DNA from: Cladopsammia gracilis
Taxonomy: Eukaryota; Cnidaria; Anthozoa; Scleractinia; Dendrophylliidae
NCBI GenBank assembly: GCA_022457155.1
Contig: JAJGOT010000419.1
Span: 165,001-229,000, forward strand
DNA length: 64,000 nucleotides
Direction: 5' to 3'
Part shown: positions 10,575 through 22,119 of the stretch, one piece after another
Position numbering within the stretch: the stretch's first letter is position 1
Layout: each line of letters starts with the position of its first letter
The notes under the pieces: model-generated
Database searches by the model: none
Seen by the model: only the letters and a program-made list of their open reading frames with translations
What the model was told of the DNA's origin: nothing
Program-made: the position numbers and the translations under genes

Positions 10575-11070
10575 CAACAGTGTATCCACTAACAATATGC
10601 CCACAATTACACCAATTCAAACTATAGTGCTGAGCATTTGAGCAGGGACCAACTGCCTCAGCGCTATAGTTATTTACTGTGTAAATTATAAAAACTGCAG
10701 CAATGGGAAAGCAGACATGGCACAGGGTTGTTGAGCAGGGGCCAGCGTCCCTGTGCTATGGTTGTTTTTCACGATCAAGCTTGCATGTACTGTAAATAGT
10801 ATCATTGTTTATTCCAAGAGAACAACTGAAGAGCTAAATTGTTGAGCATGGGCCAACATTTGTGGTTCCTTTGTTGTTATTTGTTATTGTTCATTAAAGG
10901 AAGGGCAGTTATAGCACGGAACTTTTGAGCAGAGGCCAACTGTCTCGGTGTTATTTTTGCTTCACATGTTTACAAACAGTAAAGTAGGTAAAAGGGTTCA
11001 ATCAATTATTAGTTTTAATTTTTGTTACCAATTTGCCAAACCACGTGGGCAGGGGCCACTGGGTTGCAAT
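10575..11070 (+). repeat. series of about five hairpins with a conserved GAGCAGGGGCCAAC loop
   Basis: GAGCAGGGACCAAC-like cores begin at 10640, 10733, 10844, 10927 and 11047 (83 to 120 bp apart). The first two sit in the loop of a stem: TATAGTGCTGAG with CTCAGCGCTATA, and CATGGCACAGGG with CCCTGTGCTATG. The later ones have weaker stems. The array follows the recombinase gene and is probably the 3' non-coding end of the DIRS element. A cis role in packaging, termini or termination is inference. Confidence 0.7.
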
Positions 11071-12164
11071 TGGTTAATTTGTTATGTTAATTTTTGATAG
11101 GGCCATTGCCATGGCTTCGGGTGGGGCTGCCCTGTCTTGTTCGCTCGAGCCGGGCCTTGGCGGGTTTGCCCTCACCTTTGCTGGATATAAATTCAGGTTT
11201 ATATATTTCTTGTAATTGAGTTTAGTTAACAAATAAACAGCCACAAGAATTGTCTCAGAAATTGTTGTCCAGCAAACAGAGCTTAGCCTCGGCAATGGCT
11301 GTTATCAGAAGCAATTGGTTAAGTGAGTAAGAGGCATAAATCATAGAATATGCTAACACTCACTCCCATTCAAATAATGAAAAGGAAGGCCATCATATTT
11401 ACAAAGCTGTCAAGACTCTTATATGTAAAATACACAAGCCTGGCAGCCTCAAAGTTATAACCTGTTGTTATTGTACAGCATCCTAGGTTTTGGAGAAATT
11501 GAATTGGGGTACTGAAGTACACCACACAGAAAATGCAAATATTCAAATCTCTTCAAACACAAGTAACTGAGAATAAACAGCAAACAGGATAACATGGCCA
11601 CCAATTATTAGACATGAAAAACACTGATAAAAAATTATTTCTTTATAGTGTGTTTTACAATATTTGAAGGTCCTTTGTCCCTTTGTCAATATTATTGGGG
11701 AACGAGTTCAAGGTTTGGCAAGTGTGCTGATTGTGAAATGCATCAACTGCAATACTGAAAACATTGTGAAAACATTAACGGAACATAGATCTGGTGTTAG
11801 GGGTCCTTTAACATATGATGAACACAGGAGCTGCTCTTGGCTGTCTGCATGCCGGGGTGGGAAACACCCATTTAAACAATTTACTTTCAACACTCGATAG
11901 TCCAATACTGAATTCATGTACATTCAAAGCTTGAGAAAGGGAAGCAGGAAAGGCCACAGAGCTTTTGGCAAAAAGCAGTTGTCAAAAATTCTTAGGCCTT
12001 GAAAGAAAGCAAGCAATTGAAAATGGCAGCCAAACAGATGAAAACCATATGGTATCAATTGCTTGCTCTTATGGCATGTGATGGCAGAAACGTGGGCGAG
12101 GCTACAACTCAACAGAAGTCAGAGAAAAACTGCAATAATCCTACCTTGACCTCAGCCTCCTTGA
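11071..12164. other. non-coding; element end and unassigned sequence
   Basis: The first 250 bp may still belong to the DIRS element. I see no gene in the remainder. Frames at 11664-11900 and 11999-12277 lack recognisable domains. Confidence 0.4.
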
Positions 12165-13491
12165 TTTTTATCTCCTGTAAGTTATGTGGGCTAACATACA
12201 TTCTTCTTGCATTTTTGTTAGCAAAATTTTTGTTAGTTAACCACATTTTTCGCATTTTTGTTAGCACATTTTTGTGAGATAGCATCAAAAAGAACACAGT
12301 AGTGGAGTAGCATGTTTTTTTGATAGCGGTTTAGCAAGCGCCGTTTGTGGCCTGAGGCCATATATTCATAGGTTGATTTAGTTAACTGAGATTTTAGAGA
12401 ACGTTAGAAGAGAGAGCAATTTGTTTGGCTCTATTTTATCAAAAATTCAAGCTCTCGGTATTTCATTAATTTTAATACAGTGGTTTTTTGACTTGACCTT
12501 CATCTGAAGAAATATGCCCGTTTAATTTCATATATGCAGTTTTGAAAATGCCTCGGCATATATATTTTTTCCAGTTAGGTAACATTCCTACTGTTCAATT
12601 TCTCTCATGCATAGCCATGATTTTTAAGGTGTACGATTATGAATTGTATGTTTTTTCGGAACATGTTGCTTGAAGCATGTAGGCCATTGTATCGAGCGTC
12701 AAAGTGTTACGTAAATGTAATCTTATCGCGACCTAATGTAGACTTTGGTCAGATGTTTGGCACGCTGGAATATCCTTTACAATGTGGACCAATGTGTTTT
12801 ATGTTCGTCCAATCTGGTTTGTCAAACTGGTTGCTTCAGGACATTTGGTATTATTTATAGCACTACGTTCTAAAGAAAGGGAAAAGAGAGTTTGAGGTAA
12901 GCAATAATTCCTGAACGAATCGTTATAAGCTTGTAAGTTTAATACAATTCTGAACAGAAAATAACGTGATTATTAATTTCCACGTTATATCGCCAAATGC
13001 CACCAAATGTACAACTAAATTGGATAAAAAGGTTCTAAAGAGAAAAACAGAAGCAGTGGTTTAGAGAAAAATTGTGGGATTAGAAGAATCGGGAAGTTGA
13101 TAATGATTCATCAATTTTGATTTTGTAACAGGCAGTCAAGAAATATTCAAAGTTTCGATTCTGGTTGAATTTTGAGATTTTAAGTCGTCATTTTGTCTTT
13201 TTAATTCGTATTTCTCTGCGTTCATCACTTTTGGCCATTTTTTCTTCCTATTTTTAGATGATAAGGCAAGCTCTTGGCCATAATCATAAAAACAGGCATG
13301 ATATTTCTGTTAGGACAGTGTCCGGCCCTTTAAGTTAAAATGTCCTCAGTTAATTTACCTTATTTGCTTATAAGTTAGAAAAGACTGACTAAACAACAGG
13401 AGGTTTTATGAACTAGTGCTTTTAATTTCATTGTAGGTTGACAAACGAATCTAGAATTTATCAATAAGCGTGCTTGTAAAAGTGATCAGAA
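12165..13491 (+). repeat. dispersed repeat, copy 1 (pairs with 40246-41535)
   Basis: It shares a colinear series of blocks with 40246-41535: TTTTTATCTCCTGTAAGTT at the start, GTTAGGTAACATTCCTACTG near 12575, ACGATTATGAATT near 12632, CAACTAAATTGGAT near 13012 and GATCAGAAAC at the end. It carries no coding frame of note. The second copy lies inside a putative intron of a transposon-like gene, so this may be the intron part of another copy of the same element. Confidence 0.75.
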
Positions 13492-15604
13492 ACAATTTCA
13501 CGAATGCTGTATGTAAGATGTGAATAAAATAATTTTATTTCATCAAGGGGACTGTTTTACTGCAGACTAAGCGACAAAAAGTGAATTATTAGTATAGTAG
13601 AACATTTCTTCTGATTCTCGTACAGTGTACGGTGTCAGGATTACACTGATGTATTTTGCAAGTTGGCCCGCTTTGATTTTGGTTCAATTTTTGTTAATTT
13701 TAAGGCTCAAACCTATGCTTGTCAAATAGGCTTAAAATGTCAAATGATAAAAGCCAGTGTCAAACAGTTAGGTTTCAGTGAGGTTTGGTTAATTTTTGTT
13801 TTTACTTTTTTAGGCCACTTTTTGGTTCATTTTGGTCTGTTTTTTGGTCGATGCTTTTAATATATCTGGTATTCGAATCTGTGGAACGGCTTATTTACGC
13901 TTCACGAACTCTTATGTAGTATAAAAAGACCACAGGCCAAACACGACTCCCACTAGTCGCAAAAAGTATATAAAAGCCTTTAAAATAGCCAGTTTCGCAA
14001 GAAGTATGTCTACGAGGTATTTGTCCCTTGCTATAGATCACTATTAGGATGTGAAGTCGAAATTATCTATCTATACTTGTGAACTTAATTTGCTCGATTG
14101 ACCCATTGATCTTTGGATAATTACCCTGATGACAGGATACCGGAGAATTTCATGCCATGGCCATGATTATATTTATAATAGGGTTTCTTTGGCTCAGACT
14201 CTTATTGCAAAATAAATGGTAATCGGCTGAAGTTAATGTTGATTAATGTTACCACTGGAAATATTATGATCAGTAAATAGGCCGAGTTAGTGTACATAGT
14301 CTGCAATGTGCAAGACTTGTGAGAAAGTGTTTCTTCATCACACTGAGATGTATAAGTGTCTAAGATCCAAGAATTAAAATGCCAAAGATGACCACGACAG
14401 CTTTAGCAACTATGTTTAGTTGATTTCTGTTCTTGGTATAATTGTTTGGTAATAGTGACATTCAAACAAAAGTTAAGGTGAAGGGATGAATACTCAGTAA
14501 GTTTACAAGAACTGGATTTCCAGTTGAAAAAGATTTTGATGATAAGATTGATGATGATAATGAGAACAGAGAACAAAGTTGTATGAGAATTATATTTGAA
14601 AGGAAGAATGAAAATTTGGGTAGTTTTATTTTAGCAGGGATTACAAAAAATGGGAAGATTTGCGGTAAAAATAATGTTACCATACTCAGTGCCGTTGTTT
14701 TAATATTCAACAATCGGCTGGCATTACAATTCAATCACAGCTATAAACATTTAACTGAGTTGCACAATAATACAGGACAAAGTCCAACACGTTTTCTATC
14801 AATCGTAGCTGATCGTCCATTGAAGTTGAAGTATAACTTGAATATTTTTTGCTGTTGTGACTGCTTAATGTGAGATTTACAGGAACATTTATTCCACCCC
14901 CAATACACGGTTAAATTTTTTATGACTAAGGCTTAAAATATTTCAGTTGCTATGACTAACGACTAAAATTTGGTTAGGTAAAGTTTTACGGCTAATGGCC
15001 AGTTAACGCCATTGAGACCCTCCACTGAGACATCCGTAGGTGGATACAGCTCACTTAGTTTAGTTGGAGTTTTTTAAAACAACTAAGGAGTTGTTTAGCT
15101 TCCTTCATACCAGATTTCGTGCTTTTTAAAATGAAACAGTAGAATTTTTACGTACAATTTGATTACATCTTGAAAATATGTTCCTGTACGAGTCTTGCTG
15201 TTTTGAAATACTGTTGATAAGTACTGATAAATCAGTATCACCAATTGGGAGCACGAATTTTCTGATCTAAGTTCGAAAAAATTATTAGACTTGAAATTGT
15301 TTTCATCATATAAACTCAATTACAATGTTCCAGTAAGTACAGAAGAATCTAGCACTTCACTGTTGTTTTAACCCATGTTTACATAAAAATCTTTTTACCA
15401 TCTCTGTTAAAAACGACGAGAAGCAATTGACACTATTTTTAAGTACTGGCGCAGGATTAGGGAAAACAACAGCAACACAATGTTTGAATGAGGCTATTGA
15501 TAATAAACCATTATACCAGGAGCACAGATGAGCCTAAGGCCATACCCTACTTTTTTTGTTACAATTATAACCTTTCTGATATCTGGATAAATTTTAATCA
15601 ATTG
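13492..15604. other. intergenic
   Basis: Nothing recognisable is seen. Near 14920-14990 there are related phrases (TATGACTAAGG and TATGACTAACG), perhaps a decayed repeat. Frames at 13663, 14462 and 14583 are not convincing. Confidence 0.4.
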
Positions 15605-15951
15605 ACATGAACGAATACTGTCCATACTGTTTTCTTTGGCTTGCAGTGCACAAATATGTTTTTCTCTACTGTTGCTGTGTAGGTTTTTTTTTGTATTTGC
15701 CCCTGTCCCCCACCCCCCACCAACATAAAATGGTTCATCCCCAATATGCACATTCTTTCAGCCTACAAATTGTTTTCATTTCAACAACAATAAAAAAAAG
15801 GAAAAGTAAAAAAGGAAAGAAATTTGACTGATTACAATTTGAAGATTTATAAATATTTGGCTATGGATATTGGTATTTGCCATTGATGCTGGTAATGGTT
15901 ACTGTGTTAGAAATTCCTTATTATCATCTGCTGGCCAACATTATATAAAAC

Positions 15952-16400
15952 ATGCACAAACAAGGATATTACAATCTAGCCAAACAATATACAAGTCAGT
16001 TTAATTACTATGCTATTCAATGCCGCACAGAAGTACAACGCCATAAAGCCGCTGGACGATTGGGACATCTCAAATGTTTTGTATGCCGAACAGACATTAC
16101 TGGCATTATGGGGATGGATTTTGAAATGGTGAAAAACATTTTGCCCATCGTCACTCAACATATCGAGTCGTGGGAAGCAGTTGGTTGCAATGGATTCGCC
16201 TTATGGTTGGACATGTGACTAACAACTGGAAATATTACATGGGAATTGAAGGGATCACGATGTCGGTCATGTTGATCGACGTCAAGCAGACAAGTAAGCA
16301 ATTGGAACTAGACAGCCGCCCTGTCCGTATAAACGCTTATAATCATAATGTAATCATAATCTCTAGTGACCATTATTCGAAGAAAAAAGGGTAGTTTGGT
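15952..16400 (+). pseudogene. RING-like gene, 3' half only (copy 1)
   Basis: Translation gives RTEVQRHKAAGRLGHLKCF, then a CFVCRTD zinc-ligand pair, then a conserved tail (MGMDFEMVKNILPIV, WYMGIEGI-like end). It matches the C-terminal part of the complete copy at 18653-19400. The 5' half is absent, having been cut off by the duplication breakpoint. Confidence 0.6.
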
Positions 16401-16605
16401 AGGCAACTGGTAGAGTCAGATAAAGCTGCTGTCCCTAACTTGCAAGTGTCCTGAACTTGCTTCGCCCTGTTGTACTTTGATTGTGCTTAATTCAGACAAA
16501 CACGGAAACAAAGGGTGGTTGCGGTTTTCTTTGACACATAAAGGGAAGGGTAAAAAACACTCGAGCAACGTCATCGTTGGCTTCACAAATCACTGACATA
16601 ATATA

Positions 16606-16613
16606 TGACGTCA
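16606..16613. promoter_or_regulatory. CRE-like palindrome TGACGTCA, copy 1
   Basis: A perfect 8-bp CREB/ATF palindrome 240 bp before the ATG at 16853. It is duplicated at 18400-18407. Use in transcription is inference. Confidence 0.5.
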
Positions 16614-16852
16614 ATGGGGGGCATTGTACGTGTCATTTTAGATTTATTTAGTGCAAGGTTAATTAATGTCACCCTAGTTTTTCTTATTTATTACGTTTTA
16701 CGATTATTTAACCCTGTCAGTAACAATGATTGCTTCTTTTTTGTTTCCAGTGACGTCTAAGAGTGCACACCCCTTGATGCCAGAAGGCGCGGTGAGAACA
16801 TATTGCATAAAAGCAAGGGATCACTGCAAATCCATCAGTTGCGGAAAAAACC

Positions 16853-17411
16853 ATGGAAGTGAAAAAGTGCCATAATTGTTGAGACCTGTTATTCTCTCAC
16901 GAACACCTCAGTGAGCTCTCCTATCGGAGAACATGCTGCAGGGACTTTATTTTTTGGCATTGTATGTGGCGGGGGTACTTAAGTAAATGCTATGCTTGCT
17001 ATAACAAACCCAAGTCCCTGGTATGGGAGCCAGTCTACCCTCCTGGAGGACAGCCAAGCTACCGTCCCGAAGGATCCGAAGACCCTGTTGTCATCGAGAT
17101 ACCGGCCTCGGAAGATGAGCTTAAACCACCCGCTGCCAAGGCCCAGAAAATGGAGAAATACGAGTGTGTGATTTGCTTCAAAGAGACTACTTAAGGCAAA
17201 CTCATGAGATGCCCTCCAAATGCCACACAGAAGTACAACAGCATAAAGCCGCTGGACAATTGGGCGATCCCAAATGTTTTGTGTGCTGAACAGACAGTAC
17301 TGGCATGATGGGGCTGGATTTTGAAATGGCGAAAAACATTTTGCCTGTTGTCACTGGACATATCAAGTCATGGAAAGCGGGAGAGGCCAGCAAGGCTGTC
17401 CATCGCTGGTT
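16853..17411 (+). pseudogene. RING-like gene, copy 2, truncated by the duplication breakpoint
   Basis: ATG 16853 starts MEVKKCHNC, then TGA at 16880-16882. The frame continues with a cysteine-rich segment (TCCRDFIFWHCMWRG, KCYACYNKP), a proline-rich linker and KYECVICFKE, the first CxxC of a RING. A TAA at 17192-17194 breaks it. The C-terminal tail (GLDFEMAKNILPVV) follows in another frame up to the breakpoint at 17412. A good 3' splice site (TTTTTTGTTTCCAG) ends at 16749, so a 5' non-coding exon is possible. Confidence 0.6.
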
Positions 17412-17737
17412 GCATGAACGAATACTGTCCATACTCTTTTCTTTAGCTTGCAGTGCACAAATGTTTTTCTCTACTGTTGCTGTGCTTGTTTTTTTTTGTA
17501 TTTGCCCCTGTCCCCCACCCCCCACAACATAAAATGGTCCATCCCCAATTCTTTCAGCCCACAAATTGTTTTCATTTCAACAATAACAAAAGGAAAGTAA
17601 AAAAAGAAAAAAAAAGAAATTTGACTGATTACAATTTGAAGATTTATAAATATTTGGCTGTGGATATTGGTATTTGCCATGGCTGCTGGTAATGGCTACT
17701 GTGTTAGAAATTCCTTATTATCATCTGCTGGCCAACA

Positions 17738-18100
17738 TAAAATATGCACAAAAAACGGATATTACAATCTAGCCAAACAATATACAAGTCAGTTTAATTA
17801 CTACCCTATTCAATGCCGCACAGAAGTACAACGCCATAAAGCCGCTGGACGATTGCGACATCTCAAATGTTTTGTCTGCCGAACAGACAGTACTGGCATT
17901 ATGGGGATGGATTTTGAAATGGCGAAAAACATTTTGCCCGTCGTCACTCAACAAATCAAGTGGTGGGAAGCGGTTGGTTGCAATGGATTCGCCTTATGGT
18001 CGGACATGTGACTAACAAGTGGAAATATCACATGGGAATTGAAGGGATCACAATGTCTGTCATGTTGATCGACGTCAAGCAGACGAGCAAGTGATTGGAA
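17738..18100 (+). pseudogene. RING-like gene, 3' half (copy 3)
   Basis: Same C-terminal half as at 15952: TEVQRHKAAGRLRHLKCF, CFVCRTDSTG and MGMDFEMAKNILPVV. It lacks a 5' half for the same breakpoint reason. Confidence 0.6.
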
Positions 18101-18399
18101 CTAGACAGCCGCCCTGTCTGTATAAACACTTACATGTATAATTATAATGTAATCATAATCTCAAGTGACCATTAATCGAGGAAATAGGGTAGTTTGGTAG
18201 GCAACTGGTAGAATCAGATAAAGCTGCTGTCCCTAACTTGCAAGTGTCCTGAACTTGCTTCGCCCTGTTGTACTTTGATTGTGCTTAATTCAGACAAACA
18301 TGCGAAGGGTGGTTGCAGTTTTTTTTTATGCATAAAGGGAAGGGTAAAAAACACTCGAGCAACGTCATCGTTGGCTTCACGAATCACTGACATAGTATA

Positions 18400-18407
18400 T
18401 GACGTCA
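18400..18407. promoter_or_regulatory. CRE-like palindrome TGACGTCA, copy 2
   Basis: Duplicate of the site at 16606-16613, about 250 bp before the ATG at 18653. Confidence 0.5.
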
Positions 18408-18652
18408 ATGGGAGGGCATCGTACGTGTCATTTTAGATTTATTTAATGCAAGGTTAATTGATGTCACTCTAGTTTTCCTTATTTATTACGTTTTACGATT
18501 ATTTAACACTGTAAGTAACAATGATTGCTTCTTTTTTGTTTCCAGTGACGTCCAAGAATAGAGTGCACACCCCTTGATGCCAGAAGACGCGGTGAGAACA
18601 TATTGCATAAAAGCAAGGGATCACTGCAAATCCATCAGTTGCGGAAAAAACC

Positions 18653-19400
18653 ATGGAAGTGAAAAAGTGCCATAATTGTTGAGACCAGTTGTTCTCTCAC
18701 GAACACCTCGGTGAGCCCTCCTATCGGAGAACATGCTGCAGGGACTTCATTTGCCGGCATTGTATGTGGCGGGGGTACTTAAGTAAATGCTATGCTTGCT
18801 TTAACAAACCCAAGTCCCTGGTATGGGAGCCAGTCTACCCTCCTGGAGGACAGCCAAGCTACCGTCCTGAAGGATCCATAGACCCTGTTGTTATCGAGAT
18901 ACCGGCCTTGGACGACGAGCTTGAACCACCCGCTGCCAAGGCCCAGAAAATGGAGAAATACGAATGTGCGATTTGCTTCCAAGAGGAGACCGTTTAAAGC
19001 AAACTGTTGAAGACTCTGTGTTGCAAGCAACTTGCACACGTTTCATGCCTTCGCCGTTATCATGAGATGCCCTCCGAATGAAGCACAGAAGTACAACAGC
19101 ATAAAGCCGCTGGACAATCTCAAATGTTTTATCTGCTAAACGGACAGTACTGGCATGATGGGGCTGGATTTTGAAATGGCGAAAAACATTTTGCCCATCG
19201 TCACTGGACACATCAAGTCATGGAAAGTGGGCGAGGCCAACGAAGCTGTCCAACGCTGGTTGCAATGGATTCGCCTTACGGTTGCACCTGTGACTAACAA
19301 GTGGAAATGTTACATGGGAATTGAAGGGATCATGTCGGTCATGTAGATCGACGGCAAGCAGACGAGTAAGTGATTGGAACTAGACAGATGCCCTGTCCAT
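18653..19400 (+). pseudogene. RING-like zinc-binding protein, most complete copy
   Basis: ATG 18653 begins MEVKKCHNC, then the same TGA as in copy 2 (18680-18682). The next segment, TCCRDFICRHCMWRG with KCYACFNKP, gives paired cysteines. A proline-rich linker (YPPGGQPSYRPEG) and an acidic stretch follow. Then come KYECAICFQEE (CxxC), a TAA at 18996-18998, LCCKQLAHVSCLRRYHEM (C, H, C ligands) and a decayed CFxC pair with the GLDFEMAKNILPIV tail. The ligand order resembles a RING-type E3 ubiquitin ligase with an N-terminal cysteine cluster. At least two stops and one or more frame changes suggest it is dead. Viral or host origin is open. Confidence 0.6.
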
Positions 19401-20252
19401 GTAAACGCTTTTTTCCAGAAACTGATAGGTGGCCTAGAGGAAATCGTGGCAAAATTACTCCTTTTCCTGTCTGACTAGTGTGAACTTTCGTCTAGACCGA
19501 ATTATCGAGATAGCATTAACGCTTCATTTGACAAACTACAACCACCAAACCCAGCCAGTGAACGAATCCGCCGCTGTGTCCTTCAAACACTTCCAGACGA
19601 AGAACGTCATGGCTCCCGTGTGCACTTGGAAATGCAACGGCCATTTTTTCGATTTTGACTGTCTCGCGAACAGTATGGAACGGCAATGCAAATTCACAGC
19701 CTGGAACCATGAGCAGGTCAAGACTGTAACAAATGATTTTGATGACTAGTGTATCTGAAACGAATAAAGTTGGTTTATTATTTGTTAAATGCTGTTGTCT
19801 GTTTTTTATGCATTGCACTGTGCCGCACATGCAACCAACGGATCTTTGGGTTAGCAAATGGTTGTTGAATGGTGCAGCCGAATGAAGCATTGCCCTTGTC
19901 GTCTGAGATAGTCAGAGATAGGCATGGCAAATGGTCTTGTATTCTCCTTTTGAAAAGGAATGATGATTCTTATCCCTTGCATTTGTGATGATGTTTAAGT
20001 CTGCCCTTTCCTCTTTCTCCGCATTGAAAAGCAAGGAAGAATTGGCAATACTTATATGCCTCCTGATCGCTGGTGTGAGAACCATAAACCTCGGGTGATT
20101 CTCAAACGACCTCAACGAGTACTTAAGGTGGACAAGGCCATCGTAGTGCAGGCCGTGTTTTTAAACAAACAAAATCGATTGCTGCATTTTTACCTTAAGG
20201 TTTTCAGTCGGCGTGAACTGCGTAACATGAAGGGTATGATAATAAATAATAA
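19401..20252 (+). other. coding-like pieces, unassigned
   Basis: A 19480-19749 frame (CTWKCNGHFFDFDCL) and an overlapping frame (RIRRCVLQTLPDEERHGS) both look protein-like, which suggests a frame-shifted gene. Another piece at 20056-20250 reads RPQRVLKVDKAIVVQAVF. AATAAA occurs near 19762. I cannot assign a function. The last piece is cut by a LINE insertion at 20253. Confidence 0.35.
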
Positions 20253-20606
20253 ATAAATAAAAACTTTATTTCTGTGTCAAGATAAAATATAGCAGTTATC
20301 CACTAAGTAAGGACACCTATCTAAACTATCTAAATATTTAAACAAGCTAAATATTTAAACAAGCTAAATGATTATAAATGATAAATAAGTAGGATTTTGT
20401 ATAAAAGTCTATAACAAAATTTTATTAAATATCAATTCAAATGTAAAAACAAACTAAAAATGTACAAACTAAGAATTAAGAATTACACAGGACACAAATT
20501 TTACAATCGTACATAATAAGGCTAGTTAGATCTTGTTTTCTGATTAGATTCTTAAAAGCTTCTGAAGTCAGTAGATCCTTGCCTTTGCATCTAACTTGGA
20601 CCAGTA
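20253..20606 (-). mobile_element. 5'-truncated LINE 3' end (same family as 49190-50008)
   Basis: On the minus strand it matches the 3' end of the LINE at 49190-50008, including ACTTTATTTCTGTGT, TAAGGACACCTATCT and the AATAAATAAA-type tail at its left edge. Minus-strand coding remnants near 20480-20600 match the LINE ORF C-terminus. It interrupts coding-like sequence that resumes at 20607. Confidence 0.8.
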
Positions 20607-20745
20607 CAGCCCTTTTTCGCAACCTCAACGTAAGGGTCAAAAAGGACCTATTGGCCATCATTCACATCGAGGCTTGTCGCATGTTTAAAGACTACGACAG
20701 ACGGATGATGGAGGACTCTGCGGAACACCCATTCAAGAGTAAATG
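20607..20745 (+). pseudogene. coding fragment downstream of the LINE insertion, unassigned
   Basis: The frame reads FFRNLNVRVKKDLLAII, then HIEACRMFKDYDRRMMED and stops at TGA/TAA near 20743. It may be the continuation of the gene cut at 20253. No domain is recognised. Confidence 0.35.
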
Positions 20746-21020
20746 AAGAAGAGATGGAAGGACAAGGGGATGAGGAAGAGGAAGAAAACATTGGTGGCAA
20801 TTAAACGTGCATACATGATACTAGGCTCGCTGGGCTTGTTATTATTCACTTTTTTGGTTGATACAATGCAATTGTTTGTCTCAATAGAAGGGTAAATTGT
20901 AATGTTAATTTTAATATTTGTCTGAGTGTAGAATATCAACAAATGTTTAAACAAAAATACACAAATAGAAAGAGTAAAAAATATACATCACGTCACTGTC
21001 TCTATGCGGAATGCGCCTAA
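20746..21020. other. non-coding, AT-rich
   Basis: Nothing recognisable is seen. Confidence 0.4.
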
Positions 21021-21600
21021 TCAGCGAGCGATTGACAACCGACATTTGGGACATGTCCGCAAACTGTTCTGACACATGGCATGTACGCATTTTCTGTGAA
21101 ATCTGTGAGAACATGGAAGAACAACACAACCACTAAAAGTGTCCTCAAGGCAAATACTGCATTCGTGAGCGGAATTAGATTGGCAGCCATGGTTGGTTCC
21201 CAGACGCTTATCCAAACCGTCACACACATCACAATGAAATGCCTTGTCGCCATGGGATCTACAAATACGCCACTTTTCAGTGATAGGGACTGTTGTCCTT
21301 CACTTCAAACTGTTTGCAGATGGTGCAGAAATAATCACTCATTTTTGAGTCACAACCACCGCACCATTGGCTTCCTCAATCACCTGCTCATAAAAACAGA
21401 TAGTACACTTCGCAGGTGTTGCAATCTGTGATGATGCCCGTCCTCTATACAGTCTGTCTATTCATTGTGATACTTGTGACATGGATAGAAGATTCCACAG
21501 CAGCTAAAGCAGACCAGACATTTGCGGTGGTAGTGGCTGCACAAAAGGTGCCCGAGTCTAATGACTGTTTTACTTTTTATGCAATATGGGGCGTGAACAT
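21021..21600 (-). pseudogene. RCHY1/Pirh2-like ubiquitin ligase with CHY, CTCHY and RING-H2 fingers, broken
   Basis: Read on the minus strand, the zinc modules come in the RCHY1 order. The CHY finger (CSHYHRKCLVCFSCC, then YPCHKYH) lies near 21560-21470. CNTC and YFCTICKQFEVKD, a CTCHY-type region, span about 21425-21290. FHCDVCDGL lies near 21235. An intact RING-H2 (CSICLED, LPCSHRFHRKC, CPKC) runs from 21160 to a TGA at 21021-21023. Family members transfer ubiquitin to substrates such as p53 in vertebrates. A TAG after the CHY finger and frame changes near 21430 and 21230 break the gene. No introns are seen between modules, so a retrocopy or viral origin is possible. Confidence 0.65.
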
Positions 21601-22117
21601 AGATGGAGTGGATTGAAACTTGTGAACAGTTTTATTCAAAGGATGGCTGGGGATTTCAACACCCTTCAACACTTTTGTCACATACTGGATGTGGATAAGT
21701 TTGTATCTTGACGGGTCACATGGGGAACGGATGATAAGCCCATCAATCTGATGGACGACTTTAACATGTTCAAATACGAGACCTACCAGATGGAACAGAA
21801 CGAGGAGAGGGACTGGTGACGTTGGGTAGAAAGTCATAGACCACTTGCACCAGACACGAATCCCATGCAGTGGAGAGGACTACGAAAACTTACGCAGACT
21901 CTTGAAAAGAATCGACGAGCAAGGTTGGAAAGTGTGCTCGGTCGTCTTGGCCTTAGACGATTGGATATTGGATGATTGGTTCGATAAAACATTGTTTTCT
22001 TAAGAAAGTTAGCTTAGTTGAGTTGCAAGTGGACATGACTGAGGGACCAAAATCGCTAGACTCGTTCATTGAGCGTCAAGAGTCCTATCTAGTCAAAGCT
22101 CATAGCTGGTTTGCACC
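21601..22117 (+). pseudogene. coding-like segment interrupted by the composite insertion
   Basis: Protein-like pieces: DDFNMFKYETYQMEQNEE near 21750-21815, RLLKRIDEQGWKVCSVVLAL near 21896-21955 and MTEGPKSLDSFIERQESYLV near 22037-22095. They lie in different frames. The last frame runs into the insertion at 22120. It stays open across the far junction at 24027 for about 20 codons if the insert and one TA are ignored. No domain is recognised. Confidence 0.4.
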
Positions 22118-22119
22118 TA

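Larger units (their letters stand above)
15605..17412 (+). repeat. tandem duplication, unit 1 (1,808 bp)
   Basis: The unit starting CATGAACGAATACTGTCC at 15605 recurs at 17413. Order inside the unit: pyrimidine and C-rich stretch, 3' half of a RING-like gene, spacer with TGACGTCA, 5' half of the next RING-like gene. The repeat boundary falls inside the gene. Confidence 0.9.
17413..19258 (+). repeat. tandem duplication, unit 2
   Basis: It parallels 15605-17412 block by block with scattered substitutions and small indels. It ends where the gene sequence runs on past GCTGGTTGCA at 19255 instead of restarting the unit. Confidence 0.9.
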
